Below are positions 45,175-55,162 of a stretch of DNA of 64,000 bases, piece by piece. The position numbers and the translations under genes were made by a program. Source of the stretch: JAMLHH01 sp964653095 (GTDB taxonomy: Bacteria; Bacteroidota; Bacteroidia; Chitinophagales; JADIYW01); the NCBI GenBank assembly GCA_964653095.1, contig CAZZEH010000001.1, forward strand, positions 62,001 to 126,000, read 5' to 3'. The notes under the pieces are model-generated. The model saw only the letters and a list, made by a program, of their open reading frames with translations. It had not been told where the DNA came from and did not search any database. Each line of letters begins with the position of its first letter. The stretch's first letter is position 1.

Positions 45175-46587
45175 ATGTACAGAGCCGTACCCACAGGTGT
45201 TAAAAAATATATCCTTGGCGATGCCATAACCGCATATTTAGGCTGGCTCACGTTTTTTATTATAAGAAAAACTCAGGTCGAACATCAGATTTTTGATTTC
45301 TCTGCTTATATCAGCGATTTTAACTTTTTTATTGGCGGAATTATTGTCAGCTTATATTGGCTATACATATATGCCTTAAGCAATACCTACAAAAGTTTAT
45401 ACACCAAATCCAGACTTGCAGAAATTTTAAGAACGTTTATCCAGTCTTTTATTGGCTGTTTGTTTCTAAGTATTGTAGTCGTGCTGGACGATTTAGTGGG
45501 TTCATATAGAGATTACTACTACCTAATGCTTGTGATGATCTCAGTACATTTTGTTCCGACACTTTTTGTTCGTTTATTATTCCTGTTTCGTGCCAAATCA
45601 CATTTAAAATCCGGTAAAATCAGCTTCCCTACCCTTATTATTGGAAGCCATAGGGATTTAAAAAAAATATATCAGGATGTCAGCCGGCTTCATCCACTTC
45701 AGGGTATTGATGTTCGGGAGATTCTCACTAATATAAAAGAGATTGCCAACATCTCTGTACCCATTCAAAACTATCATCTGTCAAACCTGAAAGATTTACT
45801 CAAAAATACTTCATACACGCATGCGGTACTGGCACTGTCAAAAGAAGAGCGCAATCATATTTCTACCTACATCAGCATTTTGGACTCATTGGGCATTCGA
45901 ATAAAAATCATCCCGGAACTCAGTGAATCTCTGACCTCAAAAGCTAAAATAGATAATCCTTTGGGCACTGCGCTCATTGATATCAATACAGAAGTTATGA
46001 CACCCTTTCAAAAATTAATTAAAAAAACTTTTGATTTGAGTGTCTCCGCAACTGCTCTTATTGTTCTCTCTCCTGCCCTGCTTGGAATAGCCCTGTTAAT
46101 TAAAAGAAATTCCCCCGGTCCCGCTCTCTACAAACAGGAAAGAATTGGACAATACGGAAAGTCTTTTACTATTTATAAATTTAGGTCCATGCACGTAGGT
46201 GCCGAATCAAACGGCCCTCAGTTATCTAAGGAAGGAGACGACAGGACGACCTCCATTGGCCATATACTCCGCAAATTCCGAATAGATGAACTGCCTCAAT
46301 TTTATAACGTGCTCAACGGCAGTATGTCATTAATTGGCCCAAGACCGGAAAGAAAATACTTTGCCGAACAAATTATAGAGAGAGTCCCCGAGTACAAATA
46401 CATCTATAAAATGAAGCCCGGAATTACATCTTGGGGCATGGTGCGATTTGGTTATGCATCCAATGTAGATGAAATGGTCGAAAGAATGGAATATGACCTG
46501 TTATATGTCAATAACTTCTCACTTTTAATGGACTTCAGAATTTTTATCTATACCATTATTACCGTGATAAGGGGAAAAGGGCTTTAA
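45175..46587 (+). CDS. Polyprenyl-phosphate sugar-1-phosphate transferase (bacterial sugar transferase)
   Basis: 470 aa with four N-terminal helices (about 14-30, 44-65, 83-103, 112-135), a CoA-binding-like loop domain, and a C-terminal catalytic domain (~275-470) of the WbaP/WcaJ family: NSPGPALYKQERIGQYGKSF, YKFRSMHVGAE, FRIDELPQFYNVLNGSMSLIGPRPE. It starts glycan assembly by moving a sugar-phosphate to undecaprenyl phosphate, for exopolysaccharide, capsule or glycoprotein. A candidate -7 (TATCTTGC) is seen just upstream. It is followed by the ABC exporter at 46669 after 81 bp. Confidence 0.9.
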   Translation: MYRAVPTGVKKYILGDAITAYLGWLTFFIIRKTQVEHQIFDFSAYISDFNFFIGGIIVSLYWLYIYALSNTYKSLYTKSRLAEILRTFIQSFIGCLFLSIVVVLDDLVGSYRDYYYLMLVMISVHFVPTLFVRLLFLFRAKSHLKSGKISFPTLIIGSHRDLKKIYQDVSRLHPLQGIDVREILTNIKEIANISVPIQNYHLSNLKDLLKNTSYTHAVLALSKEERNHISTYISILDSLGIRIKIIPELSESLTSKAKIDNPLGTALIDINTEVMTPFQKLIKKTFDLSVSATALIVLSPALLGIALLIKRNSPGPALYKQERIGQYGKSFTIYKFRSMHVGAESNGPQLSKEGDDRTTSIGHILRKFRIDELPQFYNVLNGSMSLIGPRPERKYFAEQIIERVPEYKYIYKMKPGITSWGMVRFGYASNVDEMVERMEYDLLYVNNFSLLMDFRIFIYTIITVIRGKGL

Positions 46588-46668
46588 GGCTTGTATTTAT
46601 CATATAAATGTCATGTTTGTAATTTCCCGTACTCTATAAAATCAGAATGGCTTTAATTTGCACGAATT

Positions 46669-48486
46669 ATGTCAGCTACTTCATCAAACACTGAAGAAAG
46701 TTCTTCGAAAAAGCGTATATCCAAAGAATCTGTAAGGTCATTTCTTGAACTTATGCGCTATATGCGTTCATACAGAGGCCTATTTGCATTGGGTTCTTTT
46801 ATGCTGCTCATGTCCACCCTGACCTTTTTACTTTTTCCGTTTATCTTATCTATGATGGCTGATGTCGCACAGGGGAAACCCTTTGTCATTAATCAATTCG
46901 GACTGAGTTTTACTTTTAATCACAGAAACCAGCTGGCGATTCTTCTGTTGCTGATTATTTCACTTCAGGCCTTTTTCTCTTTTACCAGAGTCTATCTGTT
47001 TGCACTTGTAAACGAGCGTGTGCTTGCAGACATCCGCTCTGATTTATTTTCAAAATTCATTTCGCTTCCCATACCCTATTTCGAACAAAACAGAACCGGA
47101 GATTTAATCAGCAGACTATCCACTGATATCAGCAACTTGCAGGAGCTTATTTCTCTTAACCTCGCAGAGTTTGCACGGCAGTTTATCAGTCTGATTGGCG
47201 GAACCATTATCATAGCAATTATTTCTCCCGAACTGACCGGAACCATTATTATTTTAGTGCCGACCATTGTAATTCTCGCGGTTTACCTGAGTAAATTCAT
47301 CAAAAAAATTACGAAAAAAGTACTTGCCGCCACATCTGACTCCATTACTATTGCAGAAGAATCTTTTCAGAATATTCATACAGTTAAAGCCTATACAAAC
47401 GAATGGTATGAAGCAGGGAAATACCGAAAATCGGTTGAAGTTATTCGCCGCCTGGCAACAAAGGCCGGAGTGTATAAAGGCGGATTCATTTCCTTTGTAC
47501 TCTTTGCGTTTATCGGAGCATTGGTTTTTGTACTCTGGAGAGCCACAGGATTAGTCGAAGACGGCACAATCAGTATCGGCTCACTATTGGCTTATGTGGC
47601 CTATACAATATTTATTGGCGGTTCTGTTGCCGGCATGGGTGATATGTGGGGGAAAATCGTTTCGTCAATGGGTGCTGCAGACCGTATCATGGAAGTATTG
47701 GCAATGAAATCCGAGACTCTAATGAAAAAAGTGCGGCATGAATACACCAAAGGCGATATCGAATACAGAAATGTAAAATTTTCATACCCGTCCAGACCGG
47801 ACATATCCATTTTTAAAAGCTTAAATTTTAAAATTCCTTCCGGTCAGACCATTGCATTAGTAGGCCCTTCCGGAGCAGGAAAATCTACTATTATTCAGTT
47901 ATTGCTTCAATATTATAAAATTCAGGGCGGACAGATTTTAATTGACGGGCAGGACTCCCAAAAAATGGATATTCAGGAAGTGCGCAGTAAAATTGCAATT
48001 GTGCCGCAGGAAGTTATTTTGTTCGGCGGTACTATACGGGAAAATATTGCTTACGGTCAGTTAGATGCCTCTGAAGAAGCTATTACGGAAGCAGCAAGAC
48101 AGGCAAATTGTCTGGAATTCATCGAACAGTTCCCGGAAGGTCTGGACACTATCGTCGGCGAAAGAGGTATAAAATTGTCCGGCGGACAGAGACAGCGAAT
48201 TGCTATTGCAAGAGCTATCTTAAAAAATCCGGCTATCCTGCTTTTGGACGAAGCCACCAGTGCATTGGACTCCGAATCGGAAAAACTCGTGCAGGATGCT
48301 TTGGAAAAATTGATGAAAGGCAGAACTTCCATCGTAATTGCCCACCGCCTTTCCACTATTCGAAATGCAGATAAAATTTTAGTGGTGCAGGATGGAGAGA
48401 TAATAGAATCGGGAAATCATGAAGAACTGTCCGTGAAAGAAGACGGCGTATATCTCAATCTGCTCCGATTACAGTATCAGGTCTAA
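46669..48486 (+). CDS. ABC transporter, ATP-binding/permease fusion (MsbA-like)
   Basis: 605 aa with the same layout as the exporter at 1023-2840: N-terminal tail, six-helix core (about 35-330), then the ATPase domain with GPSGAGKST, SGGQRQR signature, LLLDEATSALD Walker B and IAHRLS. The closer match to canonical motifs (GAGKST, LSGGQRQR) differs from the LSIGQQQR form of the first exporter. It may export a lipid-linked glycan made with the upstream sugar transferase, but the substrate is not readable. Confidence 0.92.
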   Translation: MSATSSNTEESSSKKRISKESVRSFLELMRYMRSYRGLFALGSFMLLMSTLTFLLFPFILSMMADVAQGKPFVINQFGLSFTFNHRNQLAILLLLIISLQAFFSFTRVYLFALVNERVLADIRSDLFSKFISLPIPYFEQNRTGDLISRLSTDISNLQELISLNLAEFARQFISLIGGTIIIAIISPELTGTIIILVPTIVILAVYLSKFIKKITKKVLAATSDSITIAEESFQNIHTVKAYTNEWYEAGKYRKSVEVIRRLATKAGVYKGGFISFVLFAFIGALVFVLWRATGLVEDGTISIGSLLAYVAYTIFIGGSVAGMGDMWGKIVSSMGAADRIMEVLAMKSETLMKKVRHEYTKGDIEYRNVKFSYPSRPDISIFKSLNFKIPSGQTIALVGPSGAGKSTIIQLLLQYYKIQGGQILIDGQDSQKMDIQEVRSKIAIVPQEVILFGGTIRENIAYGQLDASEEAITEAARQANCLEFIEQFPEGLDTIVGERGIKLSGGQRQRIAIARAILKNPAILLLDEATSALDSESEKLVQDALEKLMKGRTSIVIAHRLSTIRNADKILVVQDGEIIESGNHEELSVKEDGVYLNLLRLQYQV

Positions 48487-48491
48487 GCGGT

Positions 48492-49205
48492 CTAAATTTT
48501 CTTTTTAGGATTCAGAGGTCGAAGTTCCAGCTCGTTAATCAGCAGATTATCAGGAGTTTCTAAAATATGTACTAAAGTAGCAGCGATATCTTTGGGCTGA
48601 AGCATATTAGAATGAGCTTTTATTCCGGAACTGCTGAAAAAATCTGTTTCAATTGAGCCGGGATTGATATTTGTCACCTTAATACCAAAGTGCCGGAGTT
48701 CCATATACAAGGCCTGACTGAAACCATACACTCCAAATTTGGAAGTACAGTATGCGGTACCGTCCTTACGCCCGACTTTCCCCAATATGGAGCCGATATT
48801 TATGATGTGAGAACTGTCCGATTTCTTTTTCATCAGAGCAGAAACTTTGGATGTAATAAAAAAAAGCGCGTTGAGATTTATATTCATCATTTCTAACCAA
48901 TCCGAAGACTCCGTTTCGTCAATCGGATGGAAAGAACCTACTCCCGCATTATTAATCAAAATATCCGGAATATAGTTCTCCGAAAATGTACTCTCTACCC
49001 ATGCCGACACCGCTTGTTCTGCTGTCAGATCAAGTTGAACCGGATGAAAACTATCACCCAATTCTTTCGAAAGCTTTTGAAGAAGGTCTGCATTCCTGCC
49101 AATTCCATATACTGTACACCCTTTACGAATCAGTCTTTTTGCCGTTGCAGCTCCCAGGCCTCTGCTTGCTCCGGTTACAATCGCAACTTTATTTTTGAGC
49201 TTCAT
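48492..49205 (-). CDS. Short-chain dehydrogenase/reductase
   Basis: 237 aa of the classical SDR type: TGASRGLGAATAKRL (TGxxxGxG, residues 11-25), NNAGVGSF, active-site Ser in INIGSILGK and YCTSKFG (YxxxK). It uses NAD(P)H; the substrate is unknown. Family members in this phylum often resemble 3-ketoacyl-ACP or sorbitol reductases. It is convergent with the ABC exporter (5 bp gap) and ends the run that starts with the CMD-family gene upstream. Confidence 0.88.
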   Translation of the reverse strand: MKLKNKVAIVTGASRGLGAATAKRLIRKGCTVYGIGRNADLLQKLSKELGDSFHPVQLDLTAEQAVSAWVESTFSENYIPDILINNAGVGSFHPIDETESSDWLEMMNINLNALFFITSKVSALMKKKSDSSHIINIGSILGKVGRKDGTAYCTSKFGVYGFSQALYMELRHFGIKVTNINPGSIETDFFSSSGIKAHSNMLQPKDIAATLVHILETPDNLLINELELRPLNPKKKI

Positions 49206-49220
49206 ATCTGATGCCCATTG

Positions 49221-49556
49221 TTATTCATCTATCATTGCTTCCAGAGCAATCGTCCCATGCGCGTATGCAGCTCCGGCTCTCATTTCGGCAGCTACCCATA
49301 TCGCTTCCATGATTTCTTCTTTACTGGCTCCTTTTCGTTGAGCCTGAGGCACGTGAGCCTGAATACAATACGGACACTGAGTCACATGAGCTACCGCCAC
49401 TGCTATCAGTTGTTTAGTCTTTTCATCTAATACACCTTCTTTAAAAACAGCTCTGCTGAAATTTCGCCAGGCTTCAATCTGTTTAGGTGCCAATTCGGCT
49501 TTCTTCTTCGCACTCTCTGCCGTTCCTTTCGGATAAAGTTCTTTGTTGTTACTCAT
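49221..49556 (-). CDS. Carboxymuconolactone decarboxylase (AhpD-like) family protein
   Basis: 111 aa with the family signature ELYPKGTAESAKKK early, AVAHVTQCPYCIQAHVPQA (CxxC, residues ~55-58), and EAIWVAAEMRAGAAYAHG. The CxxC and nearby His match the AhpD-type peroxidase/disulfide reductase active site. It may reduce peroxides or thiols. It overlaps no gene and lies 15 bp upstream of the SDR gene, forming a two-gene unit. Confidence 0.88.
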   Translation of the reverse strand: MSNNKELYPKGTAESAKKKAELAPKQIEAWRNFSRAVFKEGVLDEKTKQLIAVAVAHVTQCPYCIQAHVPQAQRKGASKEEIMEAIWVAAEMRAGAAYAHGTIALEAMIDE

Positions 49557-49666
49557 AATTCAAAAATTTATAAAAAAAGCTTTCTATAATTATGATTTAC
49601 CACAGAAAGCCTCTACAATAATTATTTAGCCAATACTGATATTACTCGCTCGCAATACCTGAAAAG

Positions 49667-50443
49667 CTATACCTTTTCTGCTATAATTGCATAAGAAGTC
49701 AAATGCTCTTCATACTTGTTAAAAGTCTTTCTCATGGTGAAAATTTTCTTTCTCTCCTTGGGATGAGTCAATACATTAAATCCAATTTTTAATGTCCTGA
49801 CTAAGCCTTCATCGGATAAAATTCTTTTCACTTTCAATAAAGCCATCGGACTTTCTTCTACTTTTTTTATTTTGAAACCTTCTTTCTCCAATAAAGCACA
49901 CCATTCACTCTTGGCCAGCGGGCGGGCATTCACCTTAATTGTTTTGGATAATCCGCGCTGAATCTCTTTTTTAATTTCGGGGTCAATATGATCGGGCATT
50001 AATCCCATTTCATGAATACCATATACACCGCCCGGTTTTAAAATTCGGTACGCTTCTCTGATTATTTCTGATTTCCTGTGATCTGCCTGCATAGTCAGCA
50101 TGGCTTCACCAATCACTTTATTTACAGATGCATCTTCCAGACCGGTATCAGAAGCACTTGTATTGACTATTTCGTACCCGTTTTGGTTAATCTTGGCTTT
50201 GAGTCTGGCAGCCGCTTCCTTGTTTAATTCAATCCCGGTATATTTCCTGGGCTTTTTACTGATTAATAGCGAAGCTGTTATTCCCATTCCCGGAGCAAAT
50301 TCCACTACTGAGTCCTCATCTTCAATCTCTAATCCGTTTACAAGCCGCTGGGTCAGTTCCCATCCTCCCGGGCGCAAAATGCGTTTACCCATTTTAGCAA
50401 GCACCCAGTGGCCCTGCTCCGTATCAATTTTGTCGTGTGCCAT
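49667..50443 (-). CDS. Class I SAM-dependent methyltransferase
   Basis: 258 aa with the SAM motif I VVEFAPGMGITASLL (~42-56) and a glycine-rich loop, followed by an ELNKEAAARLKAKIN acidic end of strand 2 and KVIGEAMLTMQAD. The Rossmann methyltransferase core spans about residues 25-180; the C-terminal part is helical and basic. The substrate is unknown, possibly a lipid or small metabolite (phospholipid/ubiquinone-methyltransferase-like). It is monocistronic between a CMD gene and a divergent lipoprotein gene. Confidence 0.88.
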   Translation of the reverse strand: MAHDKIDTEQGHWVLAKMGKRILRPGGWELTQRLVNGLEIEDEDSVVEFAPGMGITASLLISKKPRKYTGIELNKEAAARLKAKINQNGYEIVNTSASDTGLEDASVNKVIGEAMLTMQADHRKSEIIREAYRILKPGGVYGIHEMGLMPDHIDPEIKKEIQRGLSKTIKVNARPLAKSEWCALLEKEGFKIKKVEESPMALLKVKRILSDEGLVRTLKIGFNVLTHPKERKKIFTMRKTFNKYEEHLTSYAIIAEKV

Positions 50444-50611
50444 ATAACTGCATCTTAATTTAGAACGAGACTAAATTACATATAATTCTCATTACCACAT
50501 TTAACTTTGTGTTATATTTTAAAATTACAGTTATTTACAAATGAATTTTAATGTGTTTTAAAAAGTGCAGCATAATATTATCTTTAGTGGCTTTTACAAA
50601 AAAACTTAGAA

Positions 50612-51388
50612 ATGCGCAGATATCTTTTTTACATCTTACTCCTTATTATCAGTTTCAGTTTTACATCCTGTCTTGATATTTTAGAGAAAATACATTTCAA
50701 TAAAGACGGTTCCGGCGAATACTCTATCACTGTATCTTTAGGTGAAAAGTTAAAAGAAAAAATAGAAGACGGTGCAGAATCTGCCAAAGAAAATACACCT
50801 TCAGAGTTGCCGGACAAAGAGGATTTGGAAGAGGACGAACAAAGGAAGAATCTTAAGAGAACCGTAGAGAATCTTAAAAAGCTTGAAGGAATTCACGAAG
50901 TAGAAATCATCGAATCTTTATTCGACTTCGGCTATAAATATAAGTTTGAAAACATAGAGGCTCTGAATGCTGCATTAGAAGCCACAGCAGGCGATTATGT
51001 ACCTGTTAAACCCGACAATTACTTTTTGGATAAAAAGAAAAAACATCCGATTGCCCCCAAGGCTACTTACATTGAGGAGAATCAAAACACGATTATTCGC
51101 CATCAAAATGCCGAGATTGCGAAAGTTTTTGCACTAAACAGAAAAAAAGGTTCTAATGCCGGCATGATGGGCGGGCTGGACATCGCTTATATTCTTCAGG
51201 ATTTAACTTTTAAAACGGTTTATGAATTTGAAGGAAACGTAAAAAGTGTTTCCAATGAATCTGCCGTAACCGACAAAAATTCGGCAACCATTTTATGTAT
51301 GCCCTTTGCTTATACTCCCAAAGACCTCAATCAGCTTAGGCTGCAGGAAGCTGCTTGTGAGCAGTCTATTCAGATTGAAGTAAAATAG
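50612..51388 (+). CDS. Lipoprotein of unknown function
   Basis: 258 aa with signal peptide MRRYLFYILLLIISFSFTSC and lipobox Cys20. Residues ~45-95 are a very acidic, lysine-rich helix (EKLKEKIEDGAESAKEN, KEDLEEDEQRKNLKRTVENL), then a beta-rich region (~100-258). No family is recognised. Likely anchored in the outer or inner membrane. A candidate -7 (TATCTTTA) lies ~30 bp upstream. The next gene, an MltF-type transglycosylase, starts 60 bp downstream and could share the transcript. Confidence 0.65.
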   Translation: MRRYLFYILLLIISFSFTSCLDILEKIHFNKDGSGEYSITVSLGEKLKEKIEDGAESAKENTPSELPDKEDLEEDEQRKNLKRTVENLKKLEGIHEVEIIESLFDFGYKYKFENIEALNAALEATAGDYVPVKPDNYFLDKKKKHPIAPKATYIEENQNTIIRHQNAEIAKVFALNRKKGSNAGMMGGLDIAYILQDLTFKTVYEFEGNVKSVSNESAVTDKNSATILCMPFAYTPKDLNQLRLQEAACEQSIQIEVK

Positions 51389-51447
51389 GCCGGGCAAAAG
51401 GCGAAAAGCAATTTTTTTATATTTCGCCACAGACAAGTTTTGATATT

Positions 51448-53133
51448 ATGCTCCGCTTAAGGTATATAATTACAGTTGTTGTTGCCCTGATACTCTTCGC
51501 AGTTATACTATTCCGCTTAGAAGTTTTTCCAATTTCTTTAAAGCCGGATACTGATTTGGAAGCCATCAAAAAACGAGGATATCTTACATTAGTCACTGTC
51601 TCCAACCCCACCGGATATTTTATGTACAAAAACACCCCTATGGGCTTTGAGTACGATTTAATTCACGCATTTGCTTCTGATTTGGGTATAGAGCTGAAAG
51701 TTTTAGAATTGAATCATCCAGAAGACATGTACCAAAAATTGCTGACAGGCGAGGCAGACATCATGGCATATCACATTCCGGTTTCAAATCTGCCTATGAA
51801 GTTTGCGATATTTTCTGATCCGTACTTACAGACAGAATTAGTATTAATACAAAGAAGCAGAGATAAAAAGTCACCTCACTACATTGATAAAATTTCGGAT
51901 CTCGCCGGAAAAACAATTACTGTTTCAGAAAAATCCCCGTTTGTACGTACGCTTACAGATATTCAGTTTGAACTCAACGGCTCTTTGAAAATTCAAACTA
52001 TTGATACCTCTCAGACTTCGGAAGATTTGATACGAATGGTAGCCGATTCAGAAATTGACTACACAGTGGCAAGCAGGGAAATTGCTCTGATTAATAAAGA
52101 CTACTACAACAATATTGATATTTCCGCTACCCTGACACCTCCTCAGGATATCGCATTTACCATTCACAGAAAGCATAGAAAACTTGCGTATGCTCTTAAT
52201 AAATTTATTAGCGCATCCAGAAAAAATCAGTATTTATACTCGTTATATGAAAAATATTTCCAGACAGACAGAATTCTTGTTCAAACCAAGTCCAAATCAG
52301 ATTCCGCCATACCATCTGACTCAAAAGGGATATCTATTTTTGACGGTTTAATTCAGCGATATGCTGAAAAAACTCAATGGGACTGGCGTTTGATTGCGGC
52401 TATGATTAAACAGGAATCAGGATTCAATCCGACTGCCCGTTCGTGGGCCGGAGCGATGGGATTGATGCAGCTCATGCCAGGCACCGCTAAAAAATTCGGA
52501 CTGCACACTTATTCAGAAATTTATCACCCGGAACTTAATATTCAAACCGGTACAAAATATATCGTCTGGTTAGAAGACTTCTGGAAAGATATACAGGACG
52601 ACATCGAACGGAAAAAGTTTATTCTTGCATCCTACAACGCCGGGCAGGGTCACATAAGAGATGCTCAGAGGCTCGCGAGGAAATACGGGTACAATCCACA
52701 AAAGTGGGACGGTCATGTAGAGTATTTCATTTTGAACAAATCCAAGCCGGTATTCTACATGGATCCGGTCAGCAAACACGGGTATTGCAGAGGTTCTGAA
52801 ACATTTAACTATGTCCGGTCTATTATTAAAATCTACAGCGGATACAAAAATAAATATCCTGCCGGTCATACTGCTTCATACGATTTTTCTTTGGACTTTG
52901 CTCCGGTTTATGAATTTGGTTTTGGAACGACTGAACAGGGAACGGGTTTAGTAAAGAAACCGCTTTTCCAGAAAAATGAAATTTTCAGAGGCAGAAACCT
53001 GATTGAAAGTGACAGCGGGCAAAATTATAACCATCTTAAACCCAAAAATCCCGAAAGAATACAATTAAGAAAGAATGCTCCGCCTTCTAATCAGCTCTTC
53101 AAAAAGAACGAACTGTTTAAAAAGAATTCCTGA
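51448..53133 (+). CDS. mltF: Membrane-bound lytic murein transglycosylase MltF-type
   Basis: 561 aa: an N-terminal hydrophobic segment (residues ~7-22), a solute-binding protein (SBP_bac_3) domain (~35-265, KRGYLTLVTVSNPTGYF), then a goose-type lysozyme/SLT domain (~290-410) with the catalytic Glu in AMIKQESGFNP and the SLT motif SWAGAMGLMQLMPGTAKKFGL, plus SYNAGQGH. This is the MltF architecture. It cleaves peptidoglycan strands; the SBP domain regulates activity. The C-terminal tail (~140 residues) is basic, with short repeats (LFKKNELFKKN). Terminator follows. Confidence 0.9.
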   Translation: MLRLRYIITVVVALILFAVILFRLEVFPISLKPDTDLEAIKKRGYLTLVTVSNPTGYFMYKNTPMGFEYDLIHAFASDLGIELKVLELNHPEDMYQKLLTGEADIMAYHIPVSNLPMKFAIFSDPYLQTELVLIQRSRDKKSPHYIDKISDLAGKTITVSEKSPFVRTLTDIQFELNGSLKIQTIDTSQTSEDLIRMVADSEIDYTVASREIALINKDYYNNIDISATLTPPQDIAFTIHRKHRKLAYALNKFISASRKNQYLYSLYEKYFQTDRILVQTKSKSDSAIPSDSKGISIFDGLIQRYAEKTQWDWRLIAAMIKQESGFNPTARSWAGAMGLMQLMPGTAKKFGLHTYSEIYHPELNIQTGTKYIVWLEDFWKDIQDDIERKKFILASYNAGQGHIRDAQRLARKYGYNPQKWDGHVEYFILNKSKPVFYMDPVSKHGYCRGSETFNYVRSIIKIYSGYKNKYPAGHTASYDFSLDFAPVYEFGFGTTEQGTGLVKKPLFQKNEIFRGRNLIESDSGQNYNHLKPKNPERIQLRKNAPPSNQLFKKNELFKKNS

Positions 53134-53140
53134 CAAACTA

Positions 53141-53173
53141 AAAAGCGACTGCTTTTTCAAACAGTCGCCTTTA
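53141..53173 (+). terminator. Bidirectional terminator between mltF and sod
   Basis: GCGACTG (53145-53151) and CAGTCGC (53162-53168) make a 7-bp stem with a 10-nt loop. A-rich flank on the left and CTTT on the right allow use from both sides of these convergent genes. Confidence 0.75.
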
Positions 53174-53192
53174 TAATCAGATTAAACTTCTC

Positions 53193-53795
53193 CTATTTAG
53201 CCGCAGCAAATCTACGGGCTACTTCATCCCAGTTTACGATATTCCAGAATGCAGAGATATAATCCGGTCTTCTGTTTTGGTAGTTAAGATAGTAGGCATG
53301 CTCCCATACATCCAATCCCAAAATCGGAGTTCCGGAACAACCCACATTCGGCATAAGAGGATTATCCTGATTGGGAGTAGAACATACTTCAAGCTTACCG
53401 TCTTTTACTGCAAGCCAGGCCCAGCCTGAACCAAATCTGGTAGCAGCAGCTTTGGAAAATGCATCTTTGAAAGATTCAAAAGAGCCAAATGCAGCATTAA
53501 TCGCGTCCGCAAGTTCACCGGAAGGAGTACCGCCGCCATTAGGAGACAATACGGTCCAAAATAAGGAGTGATTATAATGTCCGCCGCCATTGTTGCGTAC
53601 CGCAGGAGTGTCAAAACCTTTTTGTAAGATTTCTTCTATGCTCAAACCTTCTAAGTCAGTTCCCTGAATAGCTGCATTTAAGTTATTTACATATCCATTG
53701 TGGTGCTTACCGTGATGGATTTCCATTGTTTTGGTGTCAAAGTGAGGTTCTAACGCATCAGGTGCGTAAGGTAAATCAGGTAATTGAAATGCCAT
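53193..53795 (-). CDS. sodA: Superoxide dismutase, Fe/Mn family
   Basis: 200 aa. It starts MAFQLPDLPYAPDALEPHFD and has the metal ligands His in MEIHHGKHHNGY, His in NHSLFWTVL, and Asp/His in LDVWEHAYYLNYQNRRPDY. These are the four ligands of Fe/Mn-SOD. The GGGGTPSGEL and MPNVGCSGT loops are typical; Fe versus Mn use cannot be settled from sequence alone. It disproportionates superoxide in the cytoplasm. It is convergent with mltF; both use the 53141-53173 terminator. Confidence 0.95.
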   Translation of the reverse strand: MAFQLPDLPYAPDALEPHFDTKTMEIHHGKHHNGYVNNLNAAIQGTDLEGLSIEEILQKGFDTPAVRNNGGGHYNHSLFWTVLSPNGGGTPSGELADAINAAFGSFESFKDAFSKAAATRFGSGWAWLAVKDGKLEVCSTPNQDNPLMPNVGCSGTPILGLDVWEHAYYLNYQNRRPDYISAFWNIVNWDEVARRFAAAK

Positions 53796-53845
53796 TTTGT
53801 TATAAATTTTAAATGATTAAATAATTTTGCTAATTCTCTAACAGT

Positions 53846-55078
53846 CTATGCTACTTTTAGTTTAGCAGAATCTGATTTTTTTATTCTTTCTTCCGCATAG
53901 CTTTTAGTCAGTACAAACTCTTTCACATCATCCTGCGAAGGGATTTCAAACATTGCTTCGTTGACTATTATCTCAAAAATCGAACGCAGCCCTCTGGCTC
54001 CCAATTTATTTTCTACGGCCTGCTCTACGATATAATCCAAAGCGTCTTCCTCTACAATGAGTTGTACGCCTTCCATTTCAAAGAGCTTGGCATACTGTTT
54101 TATCAATGCATTTTTAGGCTGAGTCAGAATATTTCTCAACGCCTTTTTATCCAAAGGCTCCAGATAGGACAGTATAGGAAGTCTTCCCAAAAGCTCCGGT
54201 ATCAGTCCGAAGGATTTCATATCCGCATGGTTTACATACCGCAAAAGGTTATCCTCGTCGATACGAACCGCATCATTTGATTTAAAACCTATAGCCTGCC
54301 GTTGCATTCTATTCCCGATAATCCGTTCTATCCCGTCAAAAGCACCGCCACATATAAACAAAATATTTTTGGTATCCACTTTGACCATTTTTTGATCCGG
54401 ATGCTTACGACCGCCCTGAGGAGGCACAAGTACTTCGGTGCCTTCTAACATCTTGAGCAGAGACTGCTGCACACCTTCTCCCGACACATCTCTGGTGAGT
54501 GACGGATTATCACTCTTGCGGGAAATCTTATCGATCTCATCAATATACACTATACCTCTCTCCGCTGCCTGCACATCGTAGTTACAAACCTGCAGCAATC
54601 GGGTCAGAATGCTCTCCACATCCTCTCCCACATATCCTGCTTCTGTAAAAACTGTCGCATCTACTATTGAAAAAGGTACATTTAAAAGTTTGGCAATTGT
54701 TTTGGCTATAAGGGTTTTTCCCGTGCCTGTTCTGCCGACAAGAATAATATTTGACTTCTCAATTTCAATCTCATCTTCCTCTTTACGGTGGCTCAACCGT
54801 TTATAATGATTATAGACCGCAACAGAAATAACTTTTTTGGCCTCGTGCTGACCTATCACATAATCATCCAAAAAAGCTTTTATATCCTTGGGTTTCAGTT
54901 TATTCTGCTGAAAAGAAAAACTTTTCTGATGCTGATGCTCCAATTCTTCTTTCACTATTTCCTGAGCCTGAGCGACACAACTTTCACAGATTTGAGCGTC
55001 TATTCCTGAAATGAGTAGCACCACTTCATTCCTAGATTTCCCGCAGAAAGAACATGTCCGTGTATCTTTTTTTGCCAT
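53846..55078 (-). CDS. clpX: ATP-dependent Clp protease ATP-binding subunit ClpX
   Basis: 410 aa. The N-terminal C4 zinc-binding domain is CSFCGKS ... CESCVAQ (C9, C12, and a second CxxC). The AAA+ core has Walker A GRTGTGKT, DEIDKISRK (Walker B), and the sensor 2 region ELLGRLPILSYLEPLD. The Walker A Arg at the usual Pro position is unusual compared with GPTGSGKT but the K and T are kept. ClpX unfolds tagged proteins and feeds ClpP. It is the third gene of tig, clpP, clpX on the minus strand. Confidence 0.95.
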   Translation of the reverse strand: MAKKDTRTCSFCGKSRNEVVLLISGIDAQICESCVAQAQEIVKEELEHQHQKSFSFQQNKLKPKDIKAFLDDYVIGQHEAKKVISVAVYNHYKRLSHRKEEDEIEIEKSNIILVGRTGTGKTLIAKTIAKLLNVPFSIVDATVFTEAGYVGEDVESILTRLLQVCNYDVQAAERGIVYIDEIDKISRKSDNPSLTRDVSGEGVQQSLLKMLEGTEVLVPPQGGRKHPDQKMVKVDTKNILFICGGAFDGIERIIGNRMQRQAIGFKSNDAVRIDEDNLLRYVNHADMKSFGLIPELLGRLPILSYLEPLDKKALRNILTQPKNALIKQYAKLFEMEGVQLIVEEDALDYIVEQAVENKLGARGLRSIFEIIVNEAMFEIPSQDDVKEFVLTKSYAEERIKKSDSAKLKVA

Positions 55079-55162
55079 AATACAGTAAAATTACATTATA
55101 AATAGCCTGCTGCAACTATTACAAATACAGCAGACAGATATAGAATGTTCAAAAAAAAACGA